A DNA stretch of 64,000 nt from positions 1,984,001-2,048,000 of the forward strand of contig CP102273.1 of assembly GCA_025148965.1 (NCBI GenBank), given 5' to 3'. Position numbers and translations under genes: made by a program. This document shows positions 25,347 through 34,796 of the stretch, piece by piece (the stretch's first letter is position 1; the number at the start of each line of letters is the position of its first letter). The notes beneath the pieces were generated by a model. That model was not told the DNA's origin, ran no database searches, and saw nothing but the letters and a program-made list of their open reading frames with translations. Source of the stretch: Intestinibacter bartlettii. GTDB lineage: Bacteria > Bacillota > Clostridia > Peptostreptococcales > Peptostreptococcaceae.

Positions 25347-27172
25347 TATATTTCTCCCTCCAAAAATAGTTTTACATCTTGATTAGCATACCTTATATTC
25401 AATCCACTATTAATCTGTAATATCCCTTCTACATCTGAGCGTCTAGATAGCTCTCTATTCAATTTATTAATGGAAGTCTTTAATTTATATTCATAATCAT
25501 TATCTAAGTCTAATACTCCATTTAATTGCTTTGTCTTAGGCTTTGATAATAACTTTTGTAGAAATACTTTTTCTCGCTGTATTTTTACATGTAAAGATGA
25601 AGCGATGTTATTTTCTAAGTATTCTTGTACTTCTATAAAACTTTCCTGTGTTTTAGGACACCACCAATGTTTGCATCCTATACAGAACTCTTCATCTCCA
25701 CAAGCTAATATATCATTATCTATATCTATTGTACAATATCCTACACCGTCTTCTGTTTGTATACACTGCTCTAAATTTCTAGGAGCTTCTTCTGACTTCT
25801 CTTTATTAAATATAATATCTTTAAGAGCCTTTGTAGATATACTACGTCTATGCATTTTAGAACTCACAAAATCTATCATCTCTGAATCAGCATAAAATGA
25901 AGAATTTCCTTGATAATGGTCTTGTGAGGATAAGGAAGTATGACCTCCTAACATAGCTATTTCTATAGGCGAAACCCCTTGTAATAACAATGATGTAAAA
26001 GCTATATGCCTTGTATCACCTATATTAAGTTGTCTTTCTACTTCATATTTATAAGTATTTGATATTATTCTTTTATAAAACCCTTTCAGCATAGGACCAA
26101 GTACATTTATTGAAAAATACTCTTCATCTATTTTTTGTTCCACAGGTATTGTTATATAGCCGTATTCTTCTCCAAATTCAATAGCTATCTTTTTTCTAAA
26201 AGCACATAGAGCTTTATATGAAAATAATGTTTCTGTATGACCATACTCATTAGTTTTTTCTATATAATCACTTATCAAATCATATATTTCTTTAGTTATC
26301 TGAATTTTATTTAGTAATGGTATTCTTCCTCTTCTAACAACACCTTTATTAGATATATCACCTGTTTTTATTCTATTTACATAAATATAGTACTTTTCAT
26401 CTTCTTCTATCAAACACGCCCTAGTTAATTTACTACATAATTCTGATGGTCTCATAGGTATAACGGTTGTAACTTTCCACCATATTAATAGTGGCATATA
26501 AAGCATTTTCATATCTTCACTAAATAATTCATCTTTATAAAATCGCTTTAAATAATAATCAAAAGCCATTATATCTTTTTCCTTAGGTAGTTCTCTTGCA
26601 TTATCTTGCCTTGATGTATCCATAGTCATTAGTGTTTCAATTGCTTTATTTTGTCCTTCTGTTAAAATATCTAATTCATCTAAGTAGTATAAATATTCTA
26701 AAATACTATTTATTTTGTCTGATTTAGTTTTACCGCTATAAGTATCTAATAATTGATTTATAGGATTTCCATATGGAGAATCTATAGTCTCTAAATCAAA
26801 ATTATTAGTAACCATTATACAGTCTCTTATAACTGACAGCTCAGAACCTATGCTTGTATTATATTTATTTAAAATCTTTTCTGCAAAGAAACATCTAAAT
26901 GCTGTTATTTCTTTATCTGTAATTCTTTTAAAAGTTTTTAATTCTGAAAGAAAAGTCATATTTAAATTTATATATCCTTGGGTTAAAGGTTTATCTATTA
27001 TCCATATATCACTGTCAAATGTAGCATCTGATGTTTCCGTTCTACTCTCTTTTCTTAATATATCATTTTGTACAACACGTTTATTAAGATTCGATTTTAT
27101 TTCTTCAATATCTACAATTTCTTCTTTTACTAAATTTATATCTATCTTATCAATTAATCTACTCATATACAA
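25346..27172 (-). CDS. Tyrosine recombinase, third of the trio
   Basis: A 608-residue site-specific recombinase. The catalytic set is visible: Arg near residue 241 (PMRPSELCSKL), Arg-His at 388-389 (GDTRHIAFTSLLLQG), His 411 (MLGGHTS) and the nucleophile Tyr 420 (SSQDHYQG). After the catalytic domain comes a Cys-rich zinc-type cluster (GYCTIDIDNDILACGDEEFC, then IGCKHWWCPK), followed by a helical tail. It lies four bases after the second recombinase. It has the most complete catalytic set of the three. Confidence 0.85.
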   Translation of the reverse strand: MYMSRLIDKIDINLVKEEIVDIEEIKSNLNKRVVQNDILRKESRTETSDATFDSDIWIIDKPLTQGYINLNMTFLSELKTFKRITDKEITAFRCFFAEKILNKYNTSIGSELSVIRDCIMVTNNFDLETIDSPYGNPINQLLDTYSGKTKSDKINSILEYLYYLDELDILTEGQNKAIETLMTMDTSRQDNARELPKEKDIMAFDYYLKRFYKDELFSEDMKMLYMPLLIWWKVTTVIPMRPSELCSKLTRACLIEEDEKYYIYVNRIKTGDISNKGVVRRGRIPLLNKIQITKEIYDLISDYIEKTNEYGHTETLFSYKALCAFRKKIAIEFGEEYGYITIPVEQKIDEEYFSINVLGPMLKGFYKRIISNTYKYEVERQLNIGDTRHIAFTSLLLQGVSPIEIAMLGGHTSLSSQDHYQGNSSFYADSEMIDFVSSKMHRRSISTKALKDIIFNKEKSEEAPRNLEQCIQTEDGVGYCTIDIDNDILACGDEEFCIGCKHWWCPKTQESFIEVQEYLENNIASSLHVKIQREKVFLQKLLSKPKTKQLNGVLDLDNDYEYKLKTSINKLNRELSRRSDVEGILQINSGLNIRYANQDVKLFLEGEI

Positions 27173-27176
27173 TTTA

Positions 27177-29882
27177 TTACCTTTCTAAAAGTTCTTTATC
27201 TTCTAAAAAATCTTCAGGCATATCAATTAAATTTAATTGTGATTTAAATTCATCCCTAGTTAAACCTAAACAGTTATATACATACTCAGGAGTTAGTATA
27301 TCCATAGCTTCTTTCAAGAGAATACTTTTTCTATCAATAGATAATGCAAGCTTATATTTTTTTACACCTTTTACATTATGATAATTCTTCATATCTTCTA
27401 TCATACTTTCACATAATGTTGTTAATGCATATATTGATGGTATATGGTATTGGCACTCAAAGCATGATTTAAGGTCTATTCTTTTACAACCTTCTTTAGA
27501 TACTAAGCACTGTACATTATCTTCTCTCGAAGGCAGTTTCCTTGCAAATAAGTCTGTTAATATTTCTTGACATTCATTAAAGCTTTTTTCTGCCAGGGTA
27601 TCTATTACCGCTTGCCTCTCAACCCTAATAGTATTTAAAAATCCTGCCGTTGAATGAATTTTAAATACATCTCCAAATATATCATTAATTCTTACTATAG
27701 CTTCTGTTGCTTCTTCAAAATTAGTTACATTTTCATCATATACTCTAGTTAGTAGCATATTAGTTATATATCCAAATTCACCTCTCATAAATAATTGCTT
27801 ACTTAAACTTTCTATCTTACTTTTGTCTAAGTTTAAATAATGAAGAGTTGAATCTTCTGACAAATGTTCTCTCAGTTTTTGTGCATATATCAATGCTTTA
27901 GAATCACCTGATAAATTAGCTAAATAGTATACAAATGTCATAACTGTTTTATTCATAGTCCTTGATAAGAATTTAAAGTTTTTATGTTTGAATTCTTTAA
28001 AGAATTTATTAAAATGACTATCTCCAACTTTATTATATTTAGTTCCAAAATCCATTAGTGTGCTATTATTTGAAATTATACTTCTACTTTTATGGTATAA
28101 AGTTAAAATCAGAATGTTAGTAGCCATAGAAGGAGCTAATTCATCCGAGCAAAAGAAAGTTCCTTTCACTTGCGTTTTTGATATTTTAAATTCATGTTGT
28201 ATAACCCTTGATATTACAGCTCTAGCTTTTGCTATGCTAAGTTTATTATTTTCAAACCAACTATACTCATAAATTTTAAACTCGTCTAACAAATCATCTA
28301 TATCTAATTTAGGAAACTCAGTAACATCGCCATTTCTCCATGCATTGTTCATGTGCAACATTACATATAACCATGTGGATGCGTATCTTATGCTATTTTT
28401 AACTTTAATATCATATATACTATTTTTAACGTGCAAGTCTATATCTACTAAGTATTTAAATAAATCTGAGTACACATCAAAATCATATATATCATCTATT
28501 GTTTTAGAAGACTCTCTTCTATGAGGGCTATATATTTTATCCATTCTAAATCCGCATCTTTTATTCCCTGAAACTAACTGTACATCCTTACTGACTAGAC
28601 CTAAAAATTCATAGATATTTATCCTGATAATATTAGTTTTTATTATATTAAAATAAGTATTTATTTGGTTTGTTGTAAGAGAGTAAACTTCATCTAATCC
28701 ATAATAATCTAACATAGATTTTAGTGCTAAGGTACATCTAACATAATGATTCACTCTAGCATTTGATACTTTTTCATTAGCTCTCATAGAATCTAATTTA
28801 TCTTTTATATACCCAAACCACTTTCCATTTGTGTACTCTGAGTTTGGATTAAATCCATTCCAGTCATTTAATTCATTGAGTCTAATTTGAAAAGTATGAA
28901 AATACGTTGAACCCAATATATCATGATTTATATCATACCCAGGTGAATTGTAATCTATTTTTGTAAGTACCATGTTAAATTCTAACTCTTTATCATTTAT
29001 TACTGCATTTTCTTCTGTTTTTTCTGATTCTTTTTTCTTAGCCTTAGTTCTTTCTTTTTTTATGGTTCTCTTTTTTTCACTTAATTCTTTAGCTAATTCT
29101 TCAACCTCAGATATCTTAAACCATGAGCTATCTTTAATCATAGTTGAAGTATATTCTAAAGTATAGGCTATTCTAGGTGCTTCATATTTAGTTAATTTTT
29201 CCTCATGTGAAGGAAATGTTTTAGGTGTAAAATATTTATTTTTTACAACTGATTTTGGTATATATTCAGAAAAGAATTCTTCCTGTTCTTTCACTAGTTT
29301 TTCTATTACATTTTTCTCAAAATAAAATCCTTGATAATATCTTATTTCATTCATATCAATAGACTGTTTTAGCTTTAAAAACATTCTGTCGCTCATATTT
29401 AGCATCTTACTAGCATCACTAGTAGATAAATATTCCCCTGACTCTATTTTTCTATCTATTTCTGCTCTAGATTGTATATAATCATCTATTTCTGATTTTT
29501 TATATACAACTTTTATGTTCCAAATTTCATTTAATGTGTCTCTACAAATCAACTTATAATGCGAAGGAATTAAAATACTTTTGATTCCTTCTTCCGATAA
29601 ATTAGAACACATTTTCTTAGCTTCAGCTCCATTTATATGAGTATTTTGAAATTCACACAATTCATTTATTGATTTTTGTATATCATCCTTATTATAGTAA
29701 ACCTCAAACCTACTTATATTTAATTTCTTTATATTAAACATTCTTACAACTTTAGCTACAGTTTTATTTACATCGTTAAAATATTTTTCTGATATATCTA
29801 ACATATTGCAAAATTCTTCTTTACTTACATAGTTCGCTTTATCTTCATTATTATCAAACTCATATTTTAGTTTATGACTCAT
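27177..29882 (-). CDS. Large tyrosine recombinase-like protein, second of the trio (TnpB-like)
   Basis: A 901-residue protein. The N-terminal third contains two MerR/excisionase-like helix motifs (EFCNMLDISEKYFNDVNK; YLSTSDASKMLNMSDRMFLK) that probably bind DNA. A recombinase core is suggested by the Arg-box NNAWRNGDVTEF and the late segment SRTMNKTVMTFVYYLANLSG ending STLHYL, but the canonical H-x-x-R and GH motifs are not clear. A Cys cluster (CLVSKEGCKRI, CFECQYHIPS) lies near residue 800. It is tightly packed between the other two recombinase genes. Confidence 0.75.
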   Translation of the reverse strand: MSHKLKYEFDNNEDKANYVSKEEFCNMLDISEKYFNDVNKTVAKVVRMFNIKKLNISRFEVYYNKDDIQKSINELCEFQNTHINGAEAKKMCSNLSEEGIKSILIPSHYKLICRDTLNEIWNIKVVYKKSEIDDYIQSRAEIDRKIESGEYLSTSDASKMLNMSDRMFLKLKQSIDMNEIRYYQGFYFEKNVIEKLVKEQEEFFSEYIPKSVVKNKYFTPKTFPSHEEKLTKYEAPRIAYTLEYTSTMIKDSSWFKISEVEELAKELSEKKRTIKKERTKAKKKESEKTEENAVINDKELEFNMVLTKIDYNSPGYDINHDILGSTYFHTFQIRLNELNDWNGFNPNSEYTNGKWFGYIKDKLDSMRANEKVSNARVNHYVRCTLALKSMLDYYGLDEVYSLTTNQINTYFNIIKTNIIRINIYEFLGLVSKDVQLVSGNKRCGFRMDKIYSPHRRESSKTIDDIYDFDVYSDLFKYLVDIDLHVKNSIYDIKVKNSIRYASTWLYVMLHMNNAWRNGDVTEFPKLDIDDLLDEFKIYEYSWFENNKLSIAKARAVISRVIQHEFKISKTQVKGTFFCSDELAPSMATNILILTLYHKSRSIISNNSTLMDFGTKYNKVGDSHFNKFFKEFKHKNFKFLSRTMNKTVMTFVYYLANLSGDSKALIYAQKLREHLSEDSTLHYLNLDKSKIESLSKQLFMRGEFGYITNMLLTRVYDENVTNFEEATEAIVRINDIFGDVFKIHSTAGFLNTIRVERQAVIDTLAEKSFNECQEILTDLFARKLPSREDNVQCLVSKEGCKRIDLKSCFECQYHIPSIYALTTLCESMIEDMKNYHNVKGVKKYKLALSIDRKSILLKEAMDILTPEYVYNCLGLTRDEFKSQLNLIDMPEDFLEDKELLER

Positions 29883-29887
29883 ATACT

Positions 29888-31228
29888 TTATACCCTTTCT
29901 TCTTTTAAGGCTTCTTTGCTTAAATTTTGTAAGTTTTCATCAATAGCTTCTACCATTGCTATTCTATCTATATAAGCTAATGCAGACGATAAATTCCTAT
30001 CTCCTCTAAGACTTGCAACTATTTTAGCATCAGGAACTCCCATAGAGTTATTAGCTAATCCAGTTTTTATTATAAAATTAGTAAATACATGTCTACCTAT
30101 ATGAGTAGACCATGCGTATTTCTTAAGAGTCTTGCTTTCAACTGGCTTAGAATTTTCAAGAAATTCTATAAAATCTGATTTTAATTTTTTAAATCTTTCT
30201 TCGTATACATCACCTGTCATCGGATTTCCCTTTTTATTAACAAATAAAGCTTTAATATTAGTTCTTTTCTTTAGTTTAGATAAGTACTTCATATGTTCAT
30301 CCCATATGTTAAATAATTCTTGATTCCAATTAAATACAACTTGATTTTCCCTTGCGAATTTAACTTGTGATTTTTTACTCTTTAAACTTTTAAATAAAAA
30401 TAATTGCCTATCATTTATATCTAAAAATAACTTATCTTTATCTCTATTTACTTCTACTGCATCTATAGTTAAATTTACAACTTCACCTAATCTTAATCCC
30501 CCCATAAACTGCATAGCTACACCTAGTGCTATGTCAGGATAATTCTCTCTTGCATATTCTAAGAACAATTCCCATGTTACTCTTTTCATATCTGCTAATT
30601 TTATCGCCTTAATACTTTCTCCATAGCTATTTGTTGGATTAGTAGGTGGATAAAATACTTTATACTCAAGACTATCTTTAAATGGAGATATTGATACTCT
30701 CTTTCCTTTTGATGTTACGTTCCCCCTGTTTTTTATTGGTACTACTTTATGTTCAACTATAGCATCTTTATTTGTAAGTATCTTTTTCTTATTTAAAAAC
30801 GTGTAAAATGATATAAGTATATTTTCTTTTCTTTTTACTGTAGAATAATTATTTACTACTAGTTCTTCTTCTCCTTGCTTATTTACCTTTGTCTTTCTTG
30901 TTCCTATATATGTTAAGTATTTAGATGCATGAATAAAATTCAAACCATATATACCTTCTTCTTGTAATATGTCAAAACATTCATCTTCACCTAATTCTAT
31001 TTGTAGCTTTAAGTAATTGAGAAAATCACATATTACATATCCATAGTGAATTTTTGTATTAACAGCTTTTTCTGACATATATACTTCTAGAAATTCAGTT
31101 AGAGGACTAGGTTTCCATACCAATGGATTTGCCTCATCTGATTCTACTATTAATACTGCATATCTATCTTTTGGTTTCCATCCTGATATATCATTTATCA
31201 CTTGTTCCTTTACTTTATATATAATCAT
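29888..31228 (-). CDS. Tyrosine recombinase, first of the trio (TnpA-like)
   Basis: A 446-residue recombinase encoded nearest the right end. The catalytic Arg is in FMGGLRLGEVVNL (R246), the second box is THIGRHVFTNF (H376, R379) and a Tyr at 419 follows (SSALAYI). The usual second His before the Tyr is replaced by RGDRN. An N-terminal SAM-like domain (EFLEVYMSEKAVNTKIHYGY) precedes the core. It begins the tnp operon, 165 bases inside the element's end. It would cut and rejoin at the GTACTGGT core together with its two partners. Confidence 0.82.
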   Translation of the reverse strand: MIIYKVKEQVINDISGWKPKDRYAVLIVESDEANPLVWKPSPLTEFLEVYMSEKAVNTKIHYGYVICDFLNYLKLQIELGEDECFDILQEEGIYGLNFIHASKYLTYIGTRKTKVNKQGEEELVVNNYSTVKRKENILISFYTFLNKKKILTNKDAIVEHKVVPIKNRGNVTSKGKRVSISPFKDSLEYKVFYPPTNPTNSYGESIKAIKLADMKRVTWELFLEYARENYPDIALGVAMQFMGGLRLGEVVNLTIDAVEVNRDKDKLFLDINDRQLFLFKSLKSKKSQVKFARENQVVFNWNQELFNIWDEHMKYLSKLKKRTNIKALFVNKKGNPMTGDVYEERFKKLKSDFIEFLENSKPVESKTLKKYAWSTHIGRHVFTNFIIKTGLANNSMGVPDAKIVASLRGDRNLSSALAYIDRIAMVEAIDENLQNLSKEALKEERV

Positions 31229-31393
31229 CCATCTTCCTACCTCTCTTTTTTATCTTTTTAACTTAACATAAGTATATCATATATTTCTACAACTTATCAA
31301 TAACTATATAGAAATACATAAGTTAGTATTTACAACACTTTATATCCATTATAATCATAATATAACCTTTATTCTATAATATTATACAGATAA
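31229..31393. repeat. Right end of the element with terminal and subterminal repeats
   Basis: The outermost bases (CTATAA-TATTATACAGATA, ending 31392) are the inverted partner of the left end. Further in, TATTTCTACAACTTA (31282-31296) and ACTATATAGAAATA (31303-31316) repeat the TTTCTA-AACTT/TATAGAAA words found in the left-end palindromes. The region must also contain the promoter for the recombinase operon. Confidence 0.7.
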
Positions 31394-31401
31394 GTACTGG
31401 T

Positions 31402-32301
31402 GCATTAACTGGTGTAATGAAGGCGTTTGAAAATGCTACTGGCAAAAACCTTGATGAAGATAAAAAAGAACTTGCTTCTGAAGAATTAATAACTACAGGA
31501 GATTTAGGTGATGATATTGGCCAAGATAAGGCTACAGGTATAATAAATGATGTTAAAGCTGATATTATAAAAAATAATACAAGTGATAAAACTCAAATTG
31601 CAAACACAATAAACAATATAACAAACAATTACAATGTTCAATTAACAGATGCTCAAGTTGACAAAATAATCGCTTTAATGGAAAAAATAGCTGCTCAACA
31701 TTACGATTACAATGAAATGAAAGCTACTTTAAACAATGTATCTGATGTTGTAAAAGATAATTTAAAAGATGCTGGTGAAGATTTAAATAATTCTGGAATA
31801 CTTGATTCTATAGGCTCATTCTTTAGTGGTATAGGTGATTGGTTCTCTAATTTATTCTCAAGTTCAAAAGATTTAGGTATATTAGGAGATACTAACGACT
31901 CTATGTTAGGTAAAGATTCTATAATAGATGCAACTGATAAAGCTGCTGAAAATTTACCTTCTAAAGAAGAAGCTGAAGGATTTTTAACTAAAATAGTAAA
32001 CTGGTTTAAAAGTTTATTCTCATCTGATAGCTCAGATGGTGGTTCTGATAATAATTCAAACCAAAATAACGGAACTACAATGACTAATCCAGATAGCAAT
32101 AACGATAATAACAATAGTAATTTAAATAATAGCGATAATAATACTGACAGTAATAGCGATGCAAATAACAATAATGAAAATCTAGACAATAATACAAATG
32201 ATAACTCTGATGATCAAAATCAAAGTAATGACAATAATTCATCAGATAATACATTAAACCCAGAAGTACAAACAGATACAGAACATTTTGATACAAACTA
32301 A
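31402..32301 (+). pseudogene. DUF1002 secreted protein, 3' part, separated from its start by the element
   Basis: The C-terminal 299 codons of the interrupted gene whose start is at 17968. In frame with the junction repeat it reads STG-ALTGVMKAFENATGK and keeps the conserved ELASEELITTGDLGDDIG and NNITNNYNVQL blocks. It also has two Trp/Phe amphipathic segments (SFFSGIGDWFSNLF; KIVNWFKSLFSS) and then an Asn/Asp/Ser-rich tail of about 100 residues. Without excision it lacks a signal peptide and ribosome-binding site. No stop or frameshift has accumulated, which points to a recent insertion or continued excision. Confidence 0.85.
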
Positions 32302-32337
32302 AAATCATAAGGTAAATTCAATAATGTTAAATTAAGA

Positions 32338-32362
32338 ATGAGGTCATATATATGACCTCATT
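32338..32362. terminator. Bidirectional terminator after the DUF1002 gene
   Basis: AATGAGGTCATA and TATGACCTCATT form a perfect stem followed by TTTAATATT. It closes the plus-strand DUF1002 locus and the convergent ABC-2 transporter operon. Confidence 0.88.
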
Positions 32363-32372
32363 TTAATATTAT

Positions 32373-33995
32373 TTATATATCGAAAACTTTATTCCATATA
32401 ATTTTCATAATCAATATTAATAAAATTAAGTAAGCCACACTGAAAATATATGGCGCTTTTAATATTATTAAATAATGCAATAATACAGCAGCCCCTACAA
32501 ATCCAATTGATTTTATTATATTTAAAAAATTAGATGTATTTGCAGTAACTGCATAATCTTCTGAAAATGGAAGTGACTTATCATTTACTCTAAAAGTTCC
32601 CATCGAAATAAAAATTGTAGATACAAATGCTATAAGCAAATGCACAATAAATTTTGCTTTGAATAAAATCAAATATGGAATTCCTATTATTATAAATATA
32701 GGTACAAATAATTTAATTATTATAACTTTAAATTCTGCACTGTATATATTTTTCTTTTTACTTATTGGAAGAACATCATATATAAATGATGCTTCATACT
32801 CTTTTGAATATTTCAATAGTAAAATACAGTTTTGTAAAAGAATTACTGCTAAATAAATATTTAAAAAATTATTTGTCGTACTTAGAGATTTTAAATATTC
32901 CATTATACTAATACTTCTGTCATAAGTTACAAACAAAAGAACAAGTGGCATTATTATCCCACTTGCCAAAGTTGGATAAACTCTCGTCTTAAATTCCCTG
33001 TCTCTACTTAAATTAGTATATATAAATTCAAAGAATGATTTTTCTTCATTATTTTTACATATCTTATTAGCCAATTTTGAGGCAAAACTCTTTTTAGATT
33101 TTGAATCTTTTTCATTATACGATACTTGTTCAAGTTTATCTAAGTTTCTTTCAAAAGCTGGTGTCAATTTTATATATATTAAAATAGATAAAATAGGTAC
33201 AATTATTCCTAAGATAGCCATAATTATATATAGTGTTTGTATTTTTCCATAAAAAATAACACAAAATAAAGATGCAAACCACATAAATGGAATAAATAAA
33301 TCATATGCATTTATGCTAAATGTATAATTTATTTGTATATCACTTAATGAACTTGTAATAAAATAATACATAATTGAAAAAACAAAAATCATAAATATTT
33401 GAAATAAATTTAATACATCTTTTAACTTTTCGCCTTTAAATATTTTTATAAGTAGATAATAAATAACAGACGTCATCATAATCAACAAAAAGTCCATAAG
33501 TATCATACATAAAATAAATAACAGGCAAAATCCTATATTATATGCCATTAAAATCATAAGAATTGAAAAAGCACTTATAGACAAACTTATTATCGAAATA
33601 TATATAATTATATGTACTATTTTTGCCATATTTAAAGTTATATCCTTAACATCTGTAATGCCTATAATATGTCTATCGTATGTATCTAAAATTACAGATG
33701 AAAAATCTGTTATAAAACAAGTTAAAAGCATTACAAATATAAGCGCAAATAAAACTGTCATCTTTGTCATAATATCAATTGGCATAACTATTATCCTAGA
33801 TGCGACAAGTCCTATTACTAAATATAAAATAACAGACTGCATCAATGAATTTTTATTTTCACTTGAGTTATTTTTCCTCTTATCTAAAGTAAGCTTCATA
33901 CTCACTATAAGTCTCATTTTTTCGTATTCTACACCAAAAGCTTCAAATAGAGGTCTAAATAAATCTAAAATCTTTAAACTAAAAAAATCTTCCAT
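32373..33995 (-). CDS. ABC-2 type transporter permease
   Basis: A 540-residue membrane protein with about 12-16 hydrophobic segments and a soluble stretch near residue 290 (NLDKLEQVSYNEKDSKSKKS). It follows an ABC ATPase gene by two bases, so the pair forms an exporter. The family resembles large permeases exporting peptides or lipids, but the substrate cannot be inferred. No resistance or bacteriocin genes lie nearby. Confidence 0.75.
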   Translation of the reverse strand: MEDFFSLKILDLFRPLFEAFGVEYEKMRLIVSMKLTLDKRKNNSSENKNSLMQSVILYLVIGLVASRIIVMPIDIMTKMTVLFALIFVMLLTCFITDFSSVILDTYDRHIIGITDVKDITLNMAKIVHIIIYISIISLSISAFSILMILMAYNIGFCLLFILCMILMDFLLIMMTSVIYYLLIKIFKGEKLKDVLNLFQIFMIFVFSIMYYFITSSLSDIQINYTFSINAYDLFIPFMWFASLFCVIFYGKIQTLYIIMAILGIIVPILSILIYIKLTPAFERNLDKLEQVSYNEKDSKSKKSFASKLANKICKNNEEKSFFEFIYTNLSRDREFKTRVYPTLASGIIMPLVLLFVTYDRSISIMEYLKSLSTTNNFLNIYLAVILLQNCILLLKYSKEYEASFIYDVLPISKKKNIYSAEFKVIIIKLFVPIFIIIGIPYLILFKAKFIVHLLIAFVSTIFISMGTFRVNDKSLPFSEDYAVTANTSNFLNIIKSIGFVGAAVLLHYLIILKAPYIFSVAYLILLILIMKIIWNKVFDI

Positions 33996-33997
33996 AT

Positions 33998-34777
33998 CTA
34001 TACCTCTTTTATAACTTTTATAAATTTGTCTGCTATCATAGAATGATCTTCAAATCCTGTTAAATCGTTAAATACTTCTTCTAATGATTCTTTGTTATTT
34101 AGTTTTTTTATTTCGTCAAAATTACCATCTGCAATTATTCTTCCATCTTTTAACAAAAGTATCCTGTCGCTTATTTTTTCAACTACCTCCATAATGTGAG
34201 AAGAATAGAAAATAGTTTTTCCCTCATCTCTTAACTTAGATATTATTTCTTTTATAACAAGTACACTGTTCGCGTCTAATCCACTTAAAGGTTCATCTAA
34301 AAATAATATGTCTGGATTATGCATAAGCGCCGATATTATAATAACTTTTTGTTTCATACCTTTTGAAAAAGATGATAATCTCGATTCATATGCATGTTCT
34401 ATTCCCAAAATCTCCATAAGAGCATGTGCCTTTTTGTCACAATCATCATAAGATAAATTGTAAAGTTGACCTATAAAAGTTAAATACTCTCTTGCTGTTA
34501 AATTTTCGTACAATTTTGCTACCTCTGGAACATATCCGATATTTTTTTTGAAGTTATAATTTTGATTTTTTATATCTTGTCCAAATATTTTTACTTCTCC
34601 ACTATAATTTCTATTTAGTCCTAAAAGTATTTTTATAGTTGTACTCTTTCCTGCCCCATTTGGACCGATATAGCCGATTATAGTCCCTTTATAAACATTT
34701 AAATCTATATTTTTTAAAACTTCTTTTTCCCCATAATTAACCCCAAGGGATTTTATTTCTATTACTTTCTCCTCCAT
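33998..34777 (-). CDS. ABC transporter ATPase (exporter type)
   Basis: A 259-residue ATPase of the ABC-2/CcmA type. Walker A is GPNGAGKST (residues 38-46), the signature is SFSKGMKQKV and Walker B is ILFLDEPLSGLDANS. The switch His is in YSSHIMEVVEKI. It pairs with the downstream permease. proC lies just upstream on the same strand, 19 bases away, so the three may be cotranscribed. Confidence 0.88.
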   Translation of the reverse strand: MEEKVIEIKSLGVNYGEKEVLKNIDLNVYKGTIIGYIGPNGAGKSTTIKILLGLNRNYSGEVKIFGQDIKNQNYNFKKNIGYVPEVAKLYENLTAREYLTFIGQLYNLSYDDCDKKAHALMEILGIEHAYESRLSSFSKGMKQKVIIISALMHNPDILFLDEPLSGLDANSVLVIKEIISKLRDEGKTIFYSSHIMEVVEKISDRILLLKDGRIIADGNFDEIKKLNNKESLEEVFNDLTGFEDHSMIADKFIKVIKEV

Positions 34778-34796
34778 TAAGACTCTCCAATATTAT

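Larger units (their letters stand above)
18386..31401. mobile_element. 13-kb tyrosine-recombinase transposon inserted in a DUF1002 gene
   Basis: Both junctions carry the 8-bp direct repeat GTACTGGT (18386-18393 and 31394-31401). Just inside are imperfect inverted ends: ATCTGCATA on the left, and ATCTGTATA read inward from the right, each followed by TTATAGAA. Deleting the element and one repeat joins GGT|GCA in frame and rebuilds SGTG|ALTGVM of the DUF1002 protein. The element encodes three tyrosine recombinases and a coiled-coil protein next to the right end, an MBOAT/DHHW acylation cargo, and a complete DUF1002 homologue with a group I intron next to the left end. Architecture resembles Tn554-like and 'recombinase in trio' elements. 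Confidence 0.85.

Noticed and set aside
31707-32189. Minus-strand 160-codon frame inside the DUF1002 3' part
   Set aside because: It is the mirror of an Asn/Asp/Ser-rich tail, giving a Leu/Ser repeat; no ribosome-binding site or conserved motif.
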